Assembly (NCBI RefSeq): GCF_002260525.1
Contig: NZ_MRYI01000013.1
Coordinates: 62,001-126,000 of the forward strand
DNA from: Hahella sp. CCB-MM4
GTDB taxonomy: Bacteria; Pseudomonadota; Gammaproteobacteria; Pseudomonadales; Oleiphilaceae
Length of the DNA: 64,000 nucleotides
Reading direction: 5' to 3'
Below the pieces are notes generated by a model. That model had not been told where the DNA came from. It saw nothing but the letters and a program-made list of their open reading frames with translations, and did no database searches. Positions 45,601 through 53,833 of this stretch are shown one piece after another; the stretch's first letter is position 1, and each line of letters begins with the position of its first letter. The translations under genes were made by a program, and so were the position numbers.

Positions 45601-45768
45601 CTGGACAATCTGTCTGACCTGGATGTCTGGCATCACGTGGACATTGTCTTTGCGGATTATCCTGAGCTGGACGCCGGCAAAGTCACTTCAGCTTTGGAAG
45701 TCCTGCCGATATGGGATTCAGAAATGCGCAACGTCCATTTCCAATTGGATAACATTCGATTTGAATAG
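42634..45768 (+). CDS. GH3 beta-glucosidase / exo-glucan glucohydrolase, lipoprotein
   Basis: 1044 residues with a lipoprotein signal (LTLLGC, Cys at about 29). GH3 N-domain: [60 protein letters not shown] and the nucleophile Asp323 in [9 protein letters not shown]. GH3 C-domain: [14 protein letters not shown], then [11 protein letters not shown]. A galactose-binding-like ExoP domain at about 680-860 and one more jelly-roll-like domain to the end ([18 protein letters not shown]). Such enzymes cleave glucose from beta-1,3/1,4 glucans at the cell surface. Downstream of two LacI operators and divergent from nothing. Confidence 0.95.
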   Translation: [1044 protein letters not shown]

Positions 45769-45800
45769 CAAGATTTGAAAAGCCTTTAACAAGCTAAAAC

Positions 45801-45828
45801 ACGGGGCGGGTCTGCAAACCCGCTCCGT
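45801..45828 (+). terminator. Terminator-like hairpin after the GH3 gene
   Basis: ACGGGGCGGGT pairs with ACCCGCTCCGT across a 6-nt loop (one G-U pair), 32 bases after the stop. Little T-tract follows, so its strength is uncertain. It lies between converging genes. Confidence 0.65.
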
Positions 45829-45840
45829 TCAGTCTGCCCC

Positions 45841-47232
45841 CTAGGCGAAATCCGGGCTCCAGTCATTTATCCAACTACCGTGAAAGCCATAGGGTACCCT
45901 CTGTGGAATATGTATCCTGGCCACCGGTCCATCCGCGATATTCATGGCATCAAGAATCCATAAATCACTCTTGTCATGGTCCTGGTCATAGCCGTAGGAC
46001 AATAAATAACCCTCACCTTCATGCTCGCCGACCGGCACGAAGACCGGTTCACCAAACAACACGTCATGCTCGGGTCTGTAGGTCTCCATCTGTCCCGTCC
46101 GATGATCAAAACGACTCAAAGAATCAAAGAGGTATTGGGGCAAGCGATCATTCACGGTTGAAGCAAGATAACAGTATCGGTACGGCGCCGCTGACCAACG
46201 CTCATCGATTCTCGGAAATTCTACATTCAGATGACTCAGACGCTCTCTTTGCAGCGTGCCGCTTTCCAGATCCAGAGTGACCCGATTCAGCGAATTCAGA
46301 TAGGTAATACTGTCATCCTCAAATGCCCGGGCACCTTCCGGAAGGTCATCCATCATCACCATATCCAGAATAATTCGTCCTTGTTTTTCGTAGGCATTGA
46401 CGGTGTGCATCCCCAGAGTCGCAGAGTCTCGAAAGACACGAACCACCTCCCCGTTGTTCCTATCGAGAACGTAGTAATAGCTGCCCAGTTCCGGTTCCCA
46501 TTTATAGAGGCGTTCGCCACGCTGCACTCTCTCCATCGACCAGGTTAGCGGATATATAGGAAATACCGCGTAATGCTGGGTGATGGCAAAATCGTGCATC
46601 AATGCCCGATAGGGAGGCCGAAAACTGGCAATCGACTTGGCGACGCCTGCCGGATTCAGCATCAGGTAATCGATCATCCCATTCGGCGTGATATAGGAAA
46701 AACCGTGCAGCTCCCCCGTGCGTGGATCCAGTTTAGGGTGGGCAGTGAAGGTCATTTTCACCGTCCCCCCAAAATTGTCGAGGGTCCCCTCTCCTGTCGC
46801 AGGATTCGTCACCACAAACGGCATCGAGCCTTCATTCAACGCCAACAGTCGACCGGCATGTTTCAGCACATGGGTATTCGCCGTAAATGGAGGAACATGC
46901 CCAAAGGCCGGATCAACGGCCAATGCATCTCTCATTCCTGGAAAAACAGCTCTACCCTGCTCCTTCTCACACATAAATCTCGGCGTGCGGATAAAACGGT
47001 TCAGATAACTGGCTCTGCCATCCACCAGACTCAGTGCATGCAACATGCCGTCACCGCTATACATATGATAATTGTCCGACCAGACGAACTGCGGGTTCGG
47101 ACCGTTGCGGAGAAAGCAGCCATTGAGTTCCCTGGGGATTTCACCGGAAACATCGAGCCCGGTCAGCAGGATTTCCTCGTGCTGTGCCTTGAATACGCCG
47201 TTGAGGAATGGATTGGTTGCTGCAACTGTCAT
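45841..47232 (-). CDS. Carotenoid oxygenase (RPE65/CCD/lignostilbene dioxygenase family)
   Basis: The start at 47232 has GGGAGGTG seven bases upstream and overlaps the stop of the preceding gene as ATGA; the frame's upstream extension is repetitive. 463 residues. NGCFLRNGPNPQFVW and YHMYSGDGMLHAL are family signatures. Four iron-ligand His are visible: FTAHPKLDP, LMHDFAITQHY, LGMHTVNAYE and the terminal YGFHGSW. It cleaves a double bond of a carotenoid, stilbene or related compound with O2. Cotranslated with the 47852 gene. Confidence 0.94.
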   Translation of the reverse strand: MTVAATNPFLNGVFKAQHEEILLTGLDVSGEIPRELNGCFLRNGPNPQFVWSDNYHMYSGDGMLHALSLVDGRASYLNRFIRTPRFMCEKEQGRAVFPGMRDALAVDPAFGHVPPFTANTHVLKHAGRLLALNEGSMPFVVTNPATGEGTLDNFGGTVKMTFTAHPKLDPRTGELHGFSYITPNGMIDYLMLNPAGVAKSIASFRPPYRALMHDFAITQHYAVFPIYPLTWSMERVQRGERLYKWEPELGSYYYVLDRNNGEVVRVFRDSATLGMHTVNAYEKQGRIILDMVMMDDLPEGARAFEDDSITYLNSLNRVTLDLESGTLQRERLSHLNVEFPRIDERWSAAPYRYCYLASTVNDRLPQYLFDSLSRFDHRTGQMETYRPEHDVLFGEPVFVPVGEHEGEGYLLSYGYDQDHDKSDLWILDAMNIADGPVARIHIPQRVPYGFHGSWINDWSPDFA

Positions 47233-47852
47233 GACTGCACCTCCCCAGCCCCACTCACTGGTACTTGTGTCGGCCTCGACATCTGCCCCTCCACCCACTG
47301 GTCAAGCAGGGCCAGCCAGGATTTTTTATCCAGCGGTCGAACCAGGTCGTAACCAATTTGTTTCCATTCAGGGGCTTGCGGATCAAAGCCAAAGAGCTGG
47401 ATATAGGCGTCTTCACACACATAGTACTGGCGCATGGAGCCTTTTTTATAGGGCAACAGATACCCATGATGGAGATTCAGATGGTTTTTGGCATCGTCAT
47501 AATTGGCATACCAGTGGTTGAGATATCCCCCCACATAGTGAGCCGCAATATCTTCCATCACGCTGGCTTCGTAGGCCGACTTGAACGTCGCCCATTGTTC
47601 GAATCCCTGCTCGATGGCAATGATATTCAGACAGTGCTTAAGCTGAATCTGTGCTTGCCAGTTTGATGACAAGTGGGACGCATCACTGGATGAAAGACGA
47701 GACGCACGATTGGATGAATCCTGGGACGACAAATGGAACGAAGAGGAATTGAGTTGCTCTACACGTTTGAGCGCTTGAGGATCTCCATGTCGGATTTCCT
47801 TCAACAGAATGGCCGCCTGATGGCGATAACGGGTAAGGCTTAGTCGCTTCAT
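47229..47852 (-). CDS. Hypothetical protein coupled to the carotenoid oxygenase
   Basis: From the ATG at 47852 (AAGGTG seven bases upstream) the product is 207 residues. Residues 1-95 contain LKEIRHGDPQALKRVEQLN, a Ser-rich in-frame repeat (HLSSQDSSNRASRLSSSD) and LKHCLNIIAIEQGFEQWATFK. The last matches the short A-x-E-x-G-F-x-x-W motif seen before ankyrin-like repeats in other bacterial proteins. The rest (HYVGGYLNHWYANYDDAKNHLNLHHGYLLPYKKG) is aromatic/His-rich with no family I recognise. Its ATGA overlap with the oxygenase gene implies a stoichiometric partner or shared pathway. Confidence 0.75.
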   Translation of the reverse strand: MKRLSLTRYRHQAAILLKEIRHGDPQALKRVEQLNSSSFHLSSQDSSNRASRLSSSDASHLSSNWQAQIQLKHCLNIIAIEQGFEQWATFKSAYEASVMEDIAAHYVGGYLNHWYANYDDAKNHLNLHHGYLLPYKKGSMRQYYVCEDAYIQLFGFDPQAPEWKQIGYDLVRPLDKKSWLALLDQWVEGQMSRPTQVPVSGAGEVQS

Positions 47853-48091
47853 AAAATGCACCTTCTACACAGCCACCCACAACACTGTCTGGTCCATTTT
47901 ACTGGATAGTCTATAAATTTTAAGGAATAGCGAGGTGAGATGCTCTTTTGTGGGTACAGGCGTCCTCGAAAGCCTGCTGCCCATACTAAACTCTCAACTC
48001 AGCAAGTCAAGCAGAGAACGCCTGGTTAATAAAATGCTGAGAAAAGGTTAAGAGAAACTTGAGGAAATATTCGGGGAATCACAAACCCGGA

Positions 48092-49066
48092 TTATAGATG
48101 CCCGGACTGCCTGGAGATAATTTCCGCCAGAATGGAAATGGCGATTTCCGGCGGCGTCCGCCCACCGATATTCAGGCCGATGGGGCCTTTAATCCGGGCA
48201 ATTTGCTGGTCATTTGCTCCACTTTCTTTCAGCCACTCGCAACGCAGCGCCTGACTACGAAGACTGCCCAGTGCACCAACGTAAAAACAATCGCTGTTAA
48301 TCAGATGCTGCAGTATGGGACCTTCCCATTCATGATCGTGGAACAGCAACGCAGCCGCAGTCCATGGATCGCACCAGGCAGGATCAAATAAATCCGGCCG
48401 GCTCAGAGGGATATATCCTTTCTCCTCATCCTGCACATCCACTGCATCCGGCGTCACTGCCAATACTTCAAATCCGACCGCCGGAGCGAGGTTGACCAGC
48501 TGACGAAAAATCTCACCTCGACCAAATGCCAGTACGCGGGTGGTGGGACGGTATACCCGATTCAACGTATCACGACTGATGTGGGTAGCCACGTCCGGCT
48601 GATCATGACAGGGTTCCAGTTGCAGATATTGCTCAGGGTTTGCCTGTACCGACGTTGCAGCTTCCACGTCCACACACAGCATGACAGGCTCCCGGCGTTG
48701 CTGATACTGGAGAACTGCCTTGAGTATTGCCGAACTGATGCCCACATCAATCAACACATCGATCCCCGAGCCGCAAGGCAGGCGAATATCAAAATATGGG
48801 GAGTCCTTACCGTATCGCAGCTTCCGGTTACGGCCATCTGACAGTGCCGCCAGGGTTTCGTGAACCAGGGCGGCTTCAACGCACCCACCGGAAATCAGCC
48901 CCACATATCTGCCGTCTTCACGCACAGCCATCTGGCTGCCTAACGGCCTGGGAGATGAGCCGTCTATCCCCACCAGTGTCACCAGTGCCACGCGATATCC
49001 CTCAGCCGACCAACGGCAGGCATCAGGAATCACGTTTTCCACAAAGCTGGGGGTAGACAGGCTCAT
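48092..49066 (-). CDS. XdhC/CoxI-family molybdenum enzyme maturation factor
   Basis: 324 residues. N-terminal XdhC_CoxI domain: VALVTLVGIDGSSPRPLGSQMAV and GLISGGCVEAALVHE (conserved Cys). C-terminal XdhC Rossmann-type domain: RVLAFGRGEIFRQLVNLAPAVGFEVLAVTP, AALLFHDHEWEGPILQHLI, YVGALGSLRSQ, GPIGLNIGGRTPPEIAISILAEII. It inserts or sulfurates the molybdenum cofactor of the enzyme encoded by the two upstream genes. The gap from its start to IorB's stop is filled by a tandem repeat. Confidence 0.95.
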   Translation of the reverse strand: MSLSTPSFVENVIPDACRWSAEGYRVALVTLVGIDGSSPRPLGSQMAVREDGRYVGLISGGCVEAALVHETLAALSDGRNRKLRYGKDSPYFDIRLPCGSGIDVLIDVGISSAILKAVLQYQQRREPVMLCVDVEAATSVQANPEQYLQLEPCHDQPDVATHISRDTLNRVYRPTTRVLAFGRGEIFRQLVNLAPAVGFEVLAVTPDAVDVQDEEKGYIPLSRPDLFDPAWCDPWTAAALLFHDHEWEGPILQHLINSDCFYVGALGSLRSQALRCEWLKESGANDQQIARIKGPIGLNIGGRTPPEIAISILAEIISRQSGHL

Positions 49067-49100
49067 AGCATTACCATCCGTCCGGGTATCTATTCAATTT

Positions 49101-49215
49101 ACGGTCAGGCCGTTATGTCTCAATGCAACCAAGCCGTTATGTCTCAATGCAACCAAGCCGTTATGTCTCTATACGATCAAGCCGTTAGAGCTCTATACGA
49201 TCAGGCCATCGAAGG
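49101..49215. repeat. 24-bp tandem repeat continuing from the 3' end of the IorB-type gene
   Basis: Units at 49101, 49125, 49149 and 49173 in exact 24-bp register; a fifth, diverged copy starts at 49197 inside the coding sequence. The stop codon (49193-49195) and last codons of the large-subunit gene are thus part of the unit, and the array is an outward amplification of the gene tail. Common core: AAGCCGTTATGTCTC. Confidence 0.95.
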
Positions 49216-51379
49216 GCAGCTTACGCGGCATTTTGCCTGTCGCGGCAAATAGCGCATTAGCCACAGCAGGAGCGACGACGGGCGTGCCCGGCTCACCTAC
49301 GCCTGTTGGTGGTTCTGCCGATTTCACGATGTGCACATCAATGTCCGGCATCTGGTTAATTCGCAACACCCGATAGTTATGGAAGTTCGACTGCTGCACT
49401 TCACCATCCTGCAAAGTGATTTCACTCATCAATGCCGGAGACAAGCCGTATCCGATGCCGCCCTCCATTTGCGCTTTGATAATATCCGGGTTGATCGCCA
49501 GGCCACAATCCACGGCACAAGTGATTTTGCGAATCCGGTATTGGTTATTGCCGGCTTCTTCAATTTCTGCGACCTGGGCCACATAAGAATTGAAAGACTC
49601 GTGCACAGCAATGCCCCTGAAACGCCCTTTCGGCAGAGGCGTACCCCAACCGGCTTTTTCAGCCGCCAGTTTCATTACCCCCAAATGACGGGGATGTTCC
49701 TTCAGCAAATGCTCACGATAGGCCACCGGATCTTTGCCAGCCGCTTTGGCCAGTTCATCAATAAAGGTTTCTGTGGAATAGGCATTGTGCGTAGAGCCCA
49801 CTGACCGCCACCAGAGCACCGGGACACCATCTTTCACTGTATGCAGGTCAACCTTAAGGTTGGCCACGTGATAAGGCAGGTTAGACGCCCCTTCCACAGA
49901 GGTAGGATCGATCCCATTCTGCATCATGCCCGCAAAAGCAGTACCGGAAATAATCGACTGGCCGACAATACGGTGCCGCCAGGCCTTCGGGTAACCTTCA
50001 TCATCCAGAGAGGCTGACAGCTGATGGACATACATGGGACGGTAGTACCAACCCCGGGTGTCGTCCTCGCGGCTCCATACCAGTTTGATCGGCACTGCCT
50101 TGGTATAAGCCTTGGCGATCTGTGCGGCTTCCAGCACATAATCAGAATGGGCGTTGGCACGACGGCCGAAACTGCCGCCGGCGAACAGCATATTGATTTT
50201 CACCTGCTCCGGCTGAATACCGAACAAGCCCGCCACCTGCATCTGGTCACCCGTTTGCAGCTGGGCTCCATACCACATTTCCACCCCGTCCGGGCGGCGT
50301 TGAATCACACAGTTCATGGGTTCCATGGCGGCATGCGCCAGAAACGGAAATTCATAAATCGCATCAAAGCGAACGTCCGATTGAGCATACTCGGCATCAA
50401 AGTCGCCGTTATTGACGACAGAGGTTCCCGGTTGTTCCAGCTGTGATTTGTAGCTCTTCAGTATGTCACTGGAGCTCTTACTGAACGCTTGACTGTTATC
50501 CCAGCTGATTTTGAGGGCATCACGACCCTTCTTGGCCGACCAGAAGTCATTGGCCAGCACGGCCACTCCGGCATCGATGGTCAGTACCTCCACCACACCG
50601 GGCACACTCTTCGCCGCGGATGCATCCACACTCTGCACCCGACCACCGGCTTTCGGTGGGTGTGCGATCAATGCTGTCAGCATGCCGGGGAACTGAATAT
50701 CCTGGGTGAAGATAGCCTTACCGGATGTCTTACCCGTATCTTTACGCACCACCGGCTGGCCAATCAATTTGAACGCTTCCGGTGTTTTAAGCGTTACCTT
50801 TTCCGGTACTACTTGCGCGGCGGCAAGTTCAGCTATGTCACCGAAACTGATTTTACTGGATGATGACTTGTGATGGAGAACACCGGATTCCACGGTAATT
50901 TCACCAGCAGGTACTTTCCATAGCGAAGCGGCAGCGGCGACCAACATGGCGCGGGCCTTGGCTCCCGCCTCGCGCATCTGCATGAAAGAATTGGCCATCG
51001 CAGTACTGCCACCAGTGCCTTGGAATGGCCCCCAGAGCAGATTGTTATAGCGCTTGGGATCTGCCTCAGATCCTTCCACCTTAACCTGTGACCAATCTGC
51101 ATCCAGTTCTTCTGTCAACAATGTGGCCAACCCGGTATAGGTTCCCTGCCCCATTTCAATATGCTTGCTGATAATGGTGACGGTATTATCCGGGCTGACA
51201 CGGACAAAAGCGTTGGGAGAAAATTCATCTGCGGCCGCATTTCCTACTGTTTTTCCCGGTCCGGATTCAGAGGCACCCGCCACAGAAGGAAGCGTCAGGG
51301 CCAGAGTCAGTCCGGCGCCTCCGTGGGTCGTCTTACGAATAAATGCGCGACGGCTGATGTGATTATTGAGCATGGTCAT
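49193..51379 (-). CDS. Molybdopterin-binding aldehyde/isoquinoline oxidoreductase large subunit (IorB-like)
   Basis: The start at 51379 is preceded by AAGGAG. 728 residues with a Tat-type signal (SRRAFIRKTTHGGAGLTLAL), so the enzyme is exported folded. Xanthine-oxidase-family blocks: EMGQGTYTGLATLLTEELDADW, GPFQGTGGSTAMANSF, GGSFGRRANAHSDYV, WWRSVGSTHNAYSTETFIDELA, GVGEPGTPVVAPAVANALFAATG with the catalytic Glu. It oxidises aldehydes or N-heterocycles by hydroxylation. Forms a unit with the 2Fe-2S subunit 14 bp upstream and XdhC downstream. Confidence 0.94.
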   Translation of the reverse strand: MTMLNNHISRRAFIRKTTHGGAGLTLALTLPSVAGASESGPGKTVGNAAADEFSPNAFVRVSPDNTVTIISKHIEMGQGTYTGLATLLTEELDADWSQVKVEGSEADPKRYNNLLWGPFQGTGGSTAMANSFMQMREAGAKARAMLVAAAASLWKVPAGEITVESGVLHHKSSSSKISFGDIAELAAAQVVPEKVTLKTPEAFKLIGQPVVRKDTGKTSGKAIFTQDIQFPGMLTALIAHPPKAGGRVQSVDASAAKSVPGVVEVLTIDAGVAVLANDFWSAKKGRDALKISWDNSQAFSKSSSDILKSYKSQLEQPGTSVVNNGDFDAEYAQSDVRFDAIYEFPFLAHAAMEPMNCVIQRRPDGVEMWYGAQLQTGDQMQVAGLFGIQPEQVKINMLFAGGSFGRRANAHSDYVLEAAQIAKAYTKAVPIKLVWSREDDTRGWYYRPMYVHQLSASLDDEGYPKAWRHRIVGQSIISGTAFAGMMQNGIDPTSVEGASNLPYHVANLKVDLHTVKDGVPVLWWRSVGSTHNAYSTETFIDELAKAAGKDPVAYREHLLKEHPRHLGVMKLAAEKAGWGTPLPKGRFRGIAVHESFNSYVAQVAEIEEAGNNQYRIRKITCAVDCGLAINPDIIKAQMEGGIGYGLSPALMSEITLQDGEVQQSNFHNYRVLRINQMPDIDVHIVKSAEPPTGVGEPGTPVVAPAVANALFAATGKMPRKLPFDGLIV

Positions 51380-51393
51380 GACGGCGCTTCTCC

Positions 51394-51852
51394 TTACGCG
51401 ATTTTGGCGGCAGCATCTTTGATGGCAGCACGGATACGGACATAGGTGGAGCAACGGCAAATGTTACCGGCCATAAAATCATCAATATCCTTATCACTGG
51501 GATTGGCGTTGTTTTCCAGCAAGGCGACGGCTGACATAATTTGCCCGGACTGACAGTATCCGCACTGCACTACAGCCCCTTCATCCCAACTGGTTTGAAC
51601 CGCTTTGGCGACCTGTGACTGTAATCCTTCAATGGTTGTGATGTTCTGTCCTTTGACGGTTCCCACTGGCGTAACACAAGAGCGAATAGCGTTGCCGTCC
51701 AGATGAACAGTGCAGGCACCACATTGGGCCATTCCGCAGCCAAACTTGGTTCCCGTCAGATGAAGGTGATCACGAATAGCCCACAACAATGGCATGTCTT
51801 CCGGCACATCCAGTGAGTGTTTCTCGCCGTTAATCGTCAGCTCGATTCCCAT
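51394..51852 (-). CDS. 2Fe-2S small subunit of the molybdenum hydroxylase (IorA-like)
   Basis: 152 residues, short xanthine-dehydrogenase iron-sulfur type. Plant-type ferredoxin cluster: GTKFGCGMAQCGACTVHLDG...C; second cluster: QCGYCQSGQIM and GNICRCSTYVRI. No signal peptide, so it is probably carried across by the Tat signal of the large subunit. First gene of the operon with the large subunit and XdhC. Confidence 0.96.
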   Translation of the reverse strand: MGIELTINGEKHSLDVPEDMPLLWAIRDHLHLTGTKFGCGMAQCGACTVHLDGNAIRSCVTPVGTVKGQNITTIEGLQSQVAKAVQTSWDEGAVVQCGYCQSGQIMSAVALLENNANPSDKDIDDFMAGNICRCSTYVRIRAAIKDAAAKIA

Positions 51853-51892
51853 AGTATTCCCCTGCAGAGTATTCTGTTTGTTAATATTGCCG

Positions 51893-52022
51893 GGTCATGA
51901 CGGCGATCTCAGATCATGACAGCTACTCAGGCCATGGCAGCTATCTCTGGTCATGACAACTATCTCTGGTCATGACAACTATCTCTGGTCATGACAACTA
52001 ACTCGGGCCATGACACTACCTG
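51893..52022. repeat. Array of about seven 18-19 bp units upstream of the IorA-type gene
   Basis: Units start at 51893, 51912, 51930, 51949, 51968, 51987 and 52006; units 4 and 5 are identical, GGTCATGACAACTATCTCT. Each contains the palindromic core TCATGA or close variants, so it is also a set of regularly spaced small palindromes. It lies 40 bp upstream of the IorA start codon, in the promoter region of the operon and divergent from the AraC gene. The rest of the 450-bp gap to 52302 shows no gene. Confidence 0.93.
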
Positions 52023-52302
52023 TTGAAGTGTTCGATACCGCTACCAGTGTGTTTGATCCCGTGTAGCGTGTCCGATCCAGCGACAGTGATAGGAAAACTC
52101 CGATTGGAGCCACCCTTCCCCAGCTCTATCATTCTAGATTCCGGCTTGTATAACCGGCTATGCCATTTCTACGGCAAAGTTGCTCAAAACTCCGAACATC
52201 AACCTGTAGTACACCCGGCTTCCGAAAAACGATCATACTGCCAATATCCCGGTTGCCCTGACCTGAAGGGTTCGATAGTCTCTCAGATCAGAGTCTGAAA
52301 AT

Positions 52303-53139
52303 ATGATCAGAAATATGGAACAAACGGCTATCAACAAGTTCTGCCGCCGGAAGGAATTACCCTTCCTGGAAGCACGCTATGCCCTCAACAGTGATGCCTG
52401 CTACCAGAAACACAGCCACCCGACTTTCTCCATCGGGGTGGTGGAACGGGGCACCAGCCGCCATTACCAGACAGGACAGACACACCGAATCGGCCCCGGT
52501 GCCGTGGCAATCACCAATGCCGAAGTGGTACATAACTGCAACCCGGATATGAGTCGGCGATGGAGCTATCATATGCTCCACCTGGACACCGACTGGCTTG
52601 ACTCCCTTGCCGGACAGATGCAGGAGGTCCACGGTATCTCCCCCCCCGACACCTCTCACCTGCCGGCGGTGCTTTATGATATTGAACTGTATAACGACAT
52701 TGTTGAGGTCAACCGGGATATGCAAGGTAAAGGCTCCACCCTGGAGATAGAGTCCCGATTGACCACCATGATGAGCAGGCTGTTACATCAGGCCGGTCAT
52801 CTGGACAGTCATGATCCGATTCCCCGAAGCCATCCCGCGGTCAAAAGAGTACGTGAATTCCTGCATGACAGTGAGGAGATGGCTGCCACCCTGGATGAGC
52901 TGGCCAATATCGCTCAACTCAGTCCCTATCATCTGATCCGCCTGTTTCGTCAGGAAGTGGGACTGACACCCCATGCCTATCAGATCAATATCAGAGTCAA
53001 TCGCGCCAAACAGCTATTACGGCAGCAGAAACCACTCGCTCAGATCGCCCAGGAAACCGCCTTCAGCGACCAGGCTCATTTCCAGCGCTGCTTCAAACGA
53101 CATACCGCCATGACGCCTGCGCAATATCAAAAAGATTGA
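52303..53139 (+). CDS. AraC-family transcriptional regulator
   Basis: 278 residues (a start at the fifth codon, 52315, is possible; neither has a strong ribosome site). N-terminal cupin-like ligand domain with HSHPTFSIGVVERGTSRHYQ and GPGAVAITNAEVVHNCNP; C-terminal double helix-turn-helix LDELANIAQLSPYHLIRLFRQEVGLTPHAYQINIRVNRAKQLL and LAQIAQETAFSDQAHFQRCFKRHTAMTPAQYQ. Divergent from the iorA-iorB-xdhC set, which it may regulate. Confidence 0.94.
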   Translation: MIRNMEQTAINKFCRRKELPFLEARYALNSDACYQKHSHPTFSIGVVERGTSRHYQTGQTHRIGPGAVAITNAEVVHNCNPDMSRRWSYHMLHLDTDWLDSLAGQMQEVHGISPPDTSHLPAVLYDIELYNDIVEVNRDMQGKGSTLEIESRLTTMMSRLLHQAGHLDSHDPIPRSHPAVKRVREFLHDSEEMAATLDELANIAQLSPYHLIRLFRQEVGLTPHAYQINIRVNRAKQLLRQQKPLAQIAQETAFSDQAHFQRCFKRHTAMTPAQYQKD

Positions 53140-53215
53140 ATCGCAATTTTTTTCAATACCCGAGGGCCGGACTGACATTAAATGGAGCACCGATCACTTC
53201 AGGAGTGCAACCAAA

Positions 53216-53698
53216 ATGACTGACTCGATTCACTATTACCTGGCGCAGATCAACGTAGGTCAGCTGCTGGCACCACAGGATGATCCGCGTCTGGTGGAAT
53301 TTATCGATAACCTTGATCGAATTAACTCTCTGGCCGAACAATCACCGGGATTTATCTGGCGTCTGAAAGATGATTCCGGCAATGCCATGTCATTCCAGGT
53401 CTTTGATAATCCACAGGTCATATCCAACATTTCCGTCTGGAAGGATATCGAATCCCTGCGAACGTTTGTCTACGACACCCAACATCTGGAATTTGTGAAA
53501 CGCCGAAAAGAGTGGTTCGAACTGATGAAACGCCCACAAGTGGCGTTATGGTGGGTCCCCGCCAATCACAGGCCCACACTTAAAGAGGGAGCACATAAGC
53601 TGGAAATATTGGAGACACGGGGTCCATCTCCAGAAGCGTTCACCTTTGCCCAGAATTACCCCATTCCTGAAGAAAGCCCTATGTGCTATCCACGCTGA
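53216..53698 (+). CDS. DUF3291 protein
   Basis: 160 residues matching DUF3291 along its length: YYLAQINVGQLLAPQDDPRL, RINSLAEQSPGFIWRLKDD, ISVWKDIESLRTFVYDTQHLEFVKRRKEWF, LWWVPANHRPTLKEGAHKLEIL, GPSPEAFTFAQNYP. A dimeric alpha/beta-barrel-like fold as in small monooxygenases is plausible, but no activity is known. 76 bp after the AraC gene on the same strand, possibly its cotranscript. Confidence 0.93.
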   Translation: MTDSIHYYLAQINVGQLLAPQDDPRLVEFIDNLDRINSLAEQSPGFIWRLKDDSGNAMSFQVFDNPQVISNISVWKDIESLRTFVYDTQHLEFVKRRKEWFELMKRPQVALWWVPANHRPTLKEGAHKLEILETRGPSPEAFTFAQNYPIPEESPMCYPR

Positions 53699-53833
53699 AA
53701 ACTCCAGGCTTCATCCTTGCCAATCATAAAGCCCTCATCAGTGTTCGCATACCGGGCACAGGGATCACCCGCCCGGAAATGCGACCATTAAGACGATTCT
53801 GATATAGGTAAAGATCAGTCCGAAAAGTGAAAC

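Noticed and set aside
46573-47352. 259-codon plus-strand frame opposite the carotenoid oxygenase
   Set aside because: Shadow frame: it overlaps the iron-ligand-bearing oxygenase and has no ribosome site or family motif.
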